Positions 59,705-64,000 of a stretch of DNA of 64,000 bases are shown in pieces (positions within the stretch are counted from its first letter, which is position 1; the number at the start of each line of letters is the position of its first letter). Made by a program: the position numbers and the translations under genes. A model generated the notes under the pieces. It was given only the letters and a program-made list of their open reading frames with translations, made no database searches and had not been told where the DNA came from. The DNA is from Isoetes taiwanensis. Its lineage: Eukaryota; Streptophyta; Lycopodiopsida; Isoetales; Isoetaceae. Location: NCBI GenBank assembly GCA_021234155.1, contig JAJEKV010000024.1, forward strand, positions 14,234,913 to 14,298,912, read 5' to 3'.

Positions 59705-60821
59705 TCATACTCTTCTAGAAACTACATCCATCGTCACTGCCTCAGATTGAGGTGGGGTTGTGTAAAAATACATTGGAGGCTTTGGTGATCTATATTTCAT
59801 CTTTCTAGAATTATAGGTGATTACCCTTCCCTCCTGCATTAATACTCCACCGGTAGCAATCTTACTAGCATCTGTGGCAACCCACTTATCCTTCTGAAGG
59901 TCGGGCAAGGTGAGAACTGGAGCGGTTATTAATGCACCCTTCAATGATTGAAATCCGACCTGGACCTTGTCTTTCTAATGTGCCATCCAATCCCTAACCT
60001 TCTCATGTTTTGTAAGGTCCGTAAAAGGTGCGGCGAGTTTAGCAAAGTCTTTAACAAACTTGTGGTAACATCTCGCCAACCCTAAAAAGCTGCGGACCTC
60101 TGACACATTCGTTGGGATCGACCAATCTTTCACTGCTTTAATCTTGGCTGGATCCATGGCTATTCTTCACCAAAAACAATATGTCCCAAATAATCAACCT
60201 TGGTTGTTGAAAACCTACACTTGGAGAACTTGGCATAGAGTTGATGATGTCTTAACTTCTGCAAGGCCAACCGAAGATGACGTTCATGGTCCTCTAAGGT
60301 TTTGCTGCATATGAGGATATCGTCGAAGAAAATGATGACAAAGTCATCAAGATACTCCCAAAAACATCGTTCATCAACCTTATGAATGTGGCAGGAGCAT
60401 TAGTTAGCCCAAATGGCATAACATTGAACTCATAATGCCCATAGCGTGTCCGAAATGTGGACTTATGGATGTCATCCTCCTTAACTCCTATATGGTGATA
60501 TCCTGAGCGGAGACCAATCTTTGTGAAATACTTAGCTTCGTGTAATTGATCCATTAAATCATCGGCACACGGTAAAGCATACTGATTCTTAATCGTGTGC
60601 TTGTTTAGTTGCTTGTAATCAATGCACATCCGTAGAGTACCATCCTTCTTCTTTACAAATAAAATAGGGACACCAAAGGATGATACACTTGGCCGGATGA
60701 ACCCCAATTTAAGAAGTTCTTGCAACTGCTTGTTAAGCTCCATTAATTCAGGTGTACTCATTCTGTATGGAGCCTTACTGGTAGGCTTAGTGCCTGGTTC
60801 TAAGATAATCTCACATTCCAC
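59705..60821 (-). pseudogene. Reverse transcriptase and RNase H of the chromovirus
   Basis: [20 protein letters not shown] and [19 protein letters not shown] are in one frame (60821-60294). The catalytic stretch [19 protein letters not shown] is in another frame (about 60290-60350), so a frameshift lies just before the active site. Further on, [20 protein letters not shown] (60157-59975) and KWVATDASKIATGGVLMQEG (59944-59705) mark the tether and RNase H with its T-D-A-S site. The RNase H is cut short. Confidence 0.8.
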
Positions 60822-60875
60822 ACCTCAGAAAGGTGGCAACCTATGAATTTCATCTGGAAAGAGGTCATGGTATTG

Positions 60876-61505
60876 TCAAAGAATGGCTGCTATTGCTAGG
60901 GGCAAGCTGTCAATAAGTTCCTCATGTTTAAGCTTTACATCTACTGAGTTAAGCCTAATGATACAAGCAACCTGATACTTCTTGATGGCTTTATCCAACT
61001 GACGCAATGAAATACACTGCATAATTGGAATAACTGGATTACCTGGGATGGTTACTCGTGCTCCATTAGTTGTGTTAAAGGTGACTTCTCGCTTTTCACA
61101 ATCAATATTTGCCTTTGCAGCAGCCAAGAATTCCATACCGACAATATTTATGATCTCGCCCCCTAGAGCAACGGGTGCCTCTGGCAACTGAATGTTCAAA
61201 TTGATACGTTGACCATGTGTGTGGCGTACCGCCCCACTAGCCAACGTAACTGGACATGGCTTTGACTTCAAAGGAGTGAGCTGTAAAGCTTCTGCCATTC
61301 TAGGCGAAGCAAAATTGTGTGTACTACCCATATTCATGAAAATGATAAAGGGTGTCCGGTCTACCTGGCCAATCGTGGATATGACAGAAGGTTGACTATC
61401 TGCTTGACCTGTCTCAATAGCGGCATAAATGTGGGACTCACCTTGTATATAGTCTGGTGCCTCGTCATCAGCAATATTTACTGTTTCATTGGACCCCAAG
61501 TCCAC
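60876..61505 (-). pseudogene. Protease region of the chromovirus with altered active site
   Basis: A 209-codon frame has the layout of a plant gypsy protease, but the catalytic D-[ST]-G reads FMNMGSTHNF (Asn at about 61332-61334). The flanks TPFIIF and SPRMAEALQLTPL place the motif with confidence. A change of the catalytic Asp to Asn would abolish activity. Confidence 0.7.
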
Positions 61506-61529
61506 TTCGGCAAGAGCAGCTTGAGCAGT

Positions 61530-62640
61530 TTGTGTGACCTAGGGGCACTCCTGCATACGGTGTCCCAGTCGAAAACATCAAAAACAGGCTTTGTCCTTCC
61601 GCAACTGTTCACGAGCTTCCTTCAGAATGGCTTGTAAAATGTCCCAGACAGCTCCTACAATATTTGAGGATTTATCTGGCATCGTAAAAGAGACTTTCTT
61701 ATCTTGTTTTTGATACCCCACGGACGAGGGAGGTCCTGAGCTAGGTGAGCATCTTCGATACGGTGTATAGCTTCAGTTCTGATCAAAGGTAGAGAGCCAT
61801 AGTGGGTGATACTTAGGAGTGTCCTCCTCCAAGCTAAGAGTCTTAACTTCAGTTTCTGCCACTGTTTTGGGATCAATAGCTCGAACCATCTTCCTGAGTA
61901 GGGGATAGCCCCTCGATATACCCCTCAACTGCCCTGCGTTCGTTTATCCCAGGAACATATACAACTGTAACCTCATGAATTCATCCATGTATGTCTGGAC
62001 TGTCATACTCTTTTATTCCAGGTGGTAGAAAGTTTGAATTTGTTGGCAGCGATGAGCTCTAGGAACATAGTGAGATTTGAAAACTTTGGCAAAAACCTTG
62101 TATCGGCACCTGCCTCGAGTCAGTCCATGAAAGTGGGCATATCCTTTCCACCAAATGCAAGCTGACCCTGTGAGATTAGTGGTGGCAACCTTGCCGATAT
62201 CCTTTTCGGTCATTCCATAGGATTTGCCGAACTCATGCACCTCGTCTAACCTGGTCTTACCTGAGAACTGAGCCAATTTACGGTTGTTCCAAATGCTGGT
62301 AATGGCAGAGTCTACGATTTTTTGGTAATCTTTCTTCTTTGATTTTGCATGATCATCTGCTGACTCAGAGGATTTCGATGATTTAGAAGTTTCACTAGAT
62401 GATGAACTGCTCCATGTACGCTTCGAATGGGTATGTAGCCGGAGCAGGTACTAGTGCAGGTGGTGATGGCTGCTGATTTGCTATAGTGGGAATCTCAGGC
62501 CCATATTCCTGCGGTATTGGTGGTGGTGGGTTGTTATGAAGTATATAAGTTTGGAACTCAGTAAGCTGATGCTTGATGAGTATGAGCTTCTGCTCTGGGG
62601 TGAGACGTCCCGGTTGCACGGGTGTCGCCCATGGAGGGGG
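61530..62640 (-). pseudogene. gag of the chromovirus
   Basis: The first part is VQPGRLTPEQKLILIKHQLT with a proline-rich stretch. The capsid text is RKLAQFSGKTRLDEVHEFGK, then V-A-T-T-N-L-T-G-S-A-C-I-W-W. A zinc knuckle, CF-stop-CFRLGHRMQEC (about 61545-61590), carries a TGA at 61578-61580. Several other stops lie between capsid and knuckle. Confidence 0.7.
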
Positions 62641-62895
62641 ATGTGCACCGTTTAAAATGTAGATAAAGTTAAGATAAGCACAATCATTTCAAACATTGTC
62701 ATAATAAGAGCATAAGAAAGGAAATGCTTGATATTAACATAAAGTGTAATGTTATATTCAACATAATATCCAAACGGATAAACAAAATGTAAAATCTTAG
62801 TTACACAAAGTGTTTACACATAAGTATAGTCAACTGGAGATGTAAATGGATTCGATATCGAATGAAGGGTGCTATCCCTCACTGTCCACAGTAAA

Positions 62896-63990
62896 TTATA
62901 CTTGTGCCAAGCTTGGAGGATAATATCCTGATACTCCTATAATCAAGAGATTGAACATATTGTTCATTGCGCGATAAAGTTCCCAAAGGTGATCGTCCAC
63001 ATCGAAGAGTGCTTCTTCATATGTGTTATCCCAATAGGACCAACTCCTTTGCATAGTACGTCGCAAGTTATGGACGACTCTATCCCAAAGAAGCGTGACA
63101 ATTTCCCACCCTTTAGTGGTGTAATGTGGCATACTTGTCCCTGGAATAGACCCCCCAGTAGATACACAATCAATGACTTATAATCCATGCACAACGGGTT
63201 TATCAAAGAGAGAGACAATGAATATATAAAAGAAATACCAAAAATTGTATTAAAAATGGCATAGAAATGCCTGTAATGGCAGAAATCCATAGACTATAAA
63301 CCCAAAGAGCTACATTCAGGAACTAGGTCCTGCATCATGACCCATCGGTGTAGGAGGTGGAGGTGGCTGATGGTGTCGAAGCAGGGTAACCCCGGGGCTA
63401 ATGGTGCAGGCCGCGACGGAAGCAATCTCCGGAGGATAAGCCGTGGCCAAAGGAGCGACCACAAGGAGCTTCATGCTCATCCATGGCGCTATATGCTGCC
63501 CTAAGGCGGTCAAAGCGAAGTCCCTCCGCACAAGCACATATGTGAAAGTGCGATATGAGAGCTTCTTATGGCCAGCTAAGGTGGATAACGCGCGGAGCGC
63601 CCACCATGATGCCTCTGCTTCAGGGGCTAGGTCCCGTGCCACAAAAAGGACATGTCCCTGCTTGAAAGCTAAAAGGAAGAAGCGCGTGAGGTGATTGCCC
63701 AAAGCACTAACCTCTGGGGTGACAGAGGTAGCTACTCCTTGTCGAGGTCCACGGTGACCTCTTCCTCCTTAAGTTCCTGCTTCTCTTCCTTCAGATGTTC
63801 CCTATTGTTATAAAGATCTTCTCCTACTTCATTAGATTTCGCAGGAATATCCACCATATTAGTATTTGGGACGTGGGGTCCCATAGCGACAAAAGCGTAC
63901 TCAGGCAGCTGAATGGGGGCTCTTGCAACATAAGAGCTCAAGAGGGTGTCAGCTGGCTCGATGGTCTCCTGATGGAACTGGAGTAGCTGC
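62896..63990 (-). pseudogene. Additional coding-like region upstream of gag
   Basis: Three open pieces follow each other on the minus strand. 63941-63732 is Y-V-A-R-A-P-I-Q-L-P-E-Y then an acidic stretch. 63702-63316 contains FFLLAFKQGHVLFVARDLAP and a proline run near its end. 63132-62896 follows a splice-acceptor-like CTATTCCAG and contains TLLWDRVVHNLRRTMQRSWS. No family is recognised. It may be an extra ORF of the retrotransposon or host gene text next to it. Confidence 0.35.
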
Positions 63991-64000
63991 TGGACTTCAG

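Larger units (their letters stand above)
57551..64000 (-). mobile_element. Chromovirus (Ty3/gypsy with chromodomain), decayed, cut by window end
   Basis: On the minus strand, downwards from 62640, the order is gag, protease, RT, RNase H, integrase, chromodomain, polypurine tract, LTR. All domains are interrupted by stops or shifts. An additional coding-like region lies upstream of gag (63990-62900). The 5' LTR is outside the window. Confidence 0.8.

Overview
This is eukaryotic nuclear DNA from a land plant. The host-type genes are spread over many AT-rich introns with GT-AG borders. One is a plant sterol glucosyltransferase (UGT80 type), one is a plant S-like RNase T2, and the repeats are typical plant ones: Ty3/gypsy elements, LINEs, and CACTA-, hAT- and Helitron-like pieces. 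The repeat density, and transposon proteins unlike the common flowering-plant families, make me suspect a seed-free vascular plant such as a fern. That placement is inference only.

Layout. 0-7.3 kb is the most unusual part. A minus-strand DUF8039-like ORF lies next to a four-exon plus-strand gene at 2051-6097, which has its own TATA box. Its product looks like a ParB-type fold followed by a DNA-methyltransferase-like domain. A 16-bp palindrome, GATCGCGGCCGCGATC and variants, recurs about ten times around it and in every intron, but not in its exons. The copy is broken by two stops and one frameshift. 8.6-9.5 kb is a LINE 3' fragment. 10.57-11 kb looks like a CACTA end. 11.8-17.3 kb is a GC-rich minus-strand LINE with tandem 5' monomers, possibly nested in a Helitron whose candidate ends are at 11576 and 21498. 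21.5-25.2 kb holds a foldback element, two LINE pieces, a GAA/TTC array and a purine tract.

26171-33782 (+) is an apparently intact 14-exon sterol 3-beta-glucosyltransferase gene (743 codons, all exon phases agree). 34.4-36.0 kb (-) is a decayed unknown gene, and 37.2-38.1 kb (+) holds an AT-hook coding fragment. 39.14-46.61 kb (+) is a complete but mutated Tat-like Ty3/gypsy element with both LTRs. It carries an extra RNase H with all four catalytic residues placed before the reverse transcriptase, while its ordinary RNase H has lost its first catalytic residue.

46.6-54.2 kb is a family of duplicated blocks: two 1.5-kb tandem units plus a shortened third copy. A 1964-bp hAT-like element sits in one copy, and the empty site is preserved in the other. 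54210-55369 (-) is an apparently intact three-exon secreted RNase T2 gene, and part of its 3' end was copied in the duplication. 56.0 kb to the window end (-) is a decayed chromovirus running off the edge, with an additional ORF upstream of gag.

The two host genes look functional and unrelated in pathway: membrane sterol glucoside synthesis, and secretory-pathway RNA degradation. Most of the rest is mobile DNA in various states of decay.
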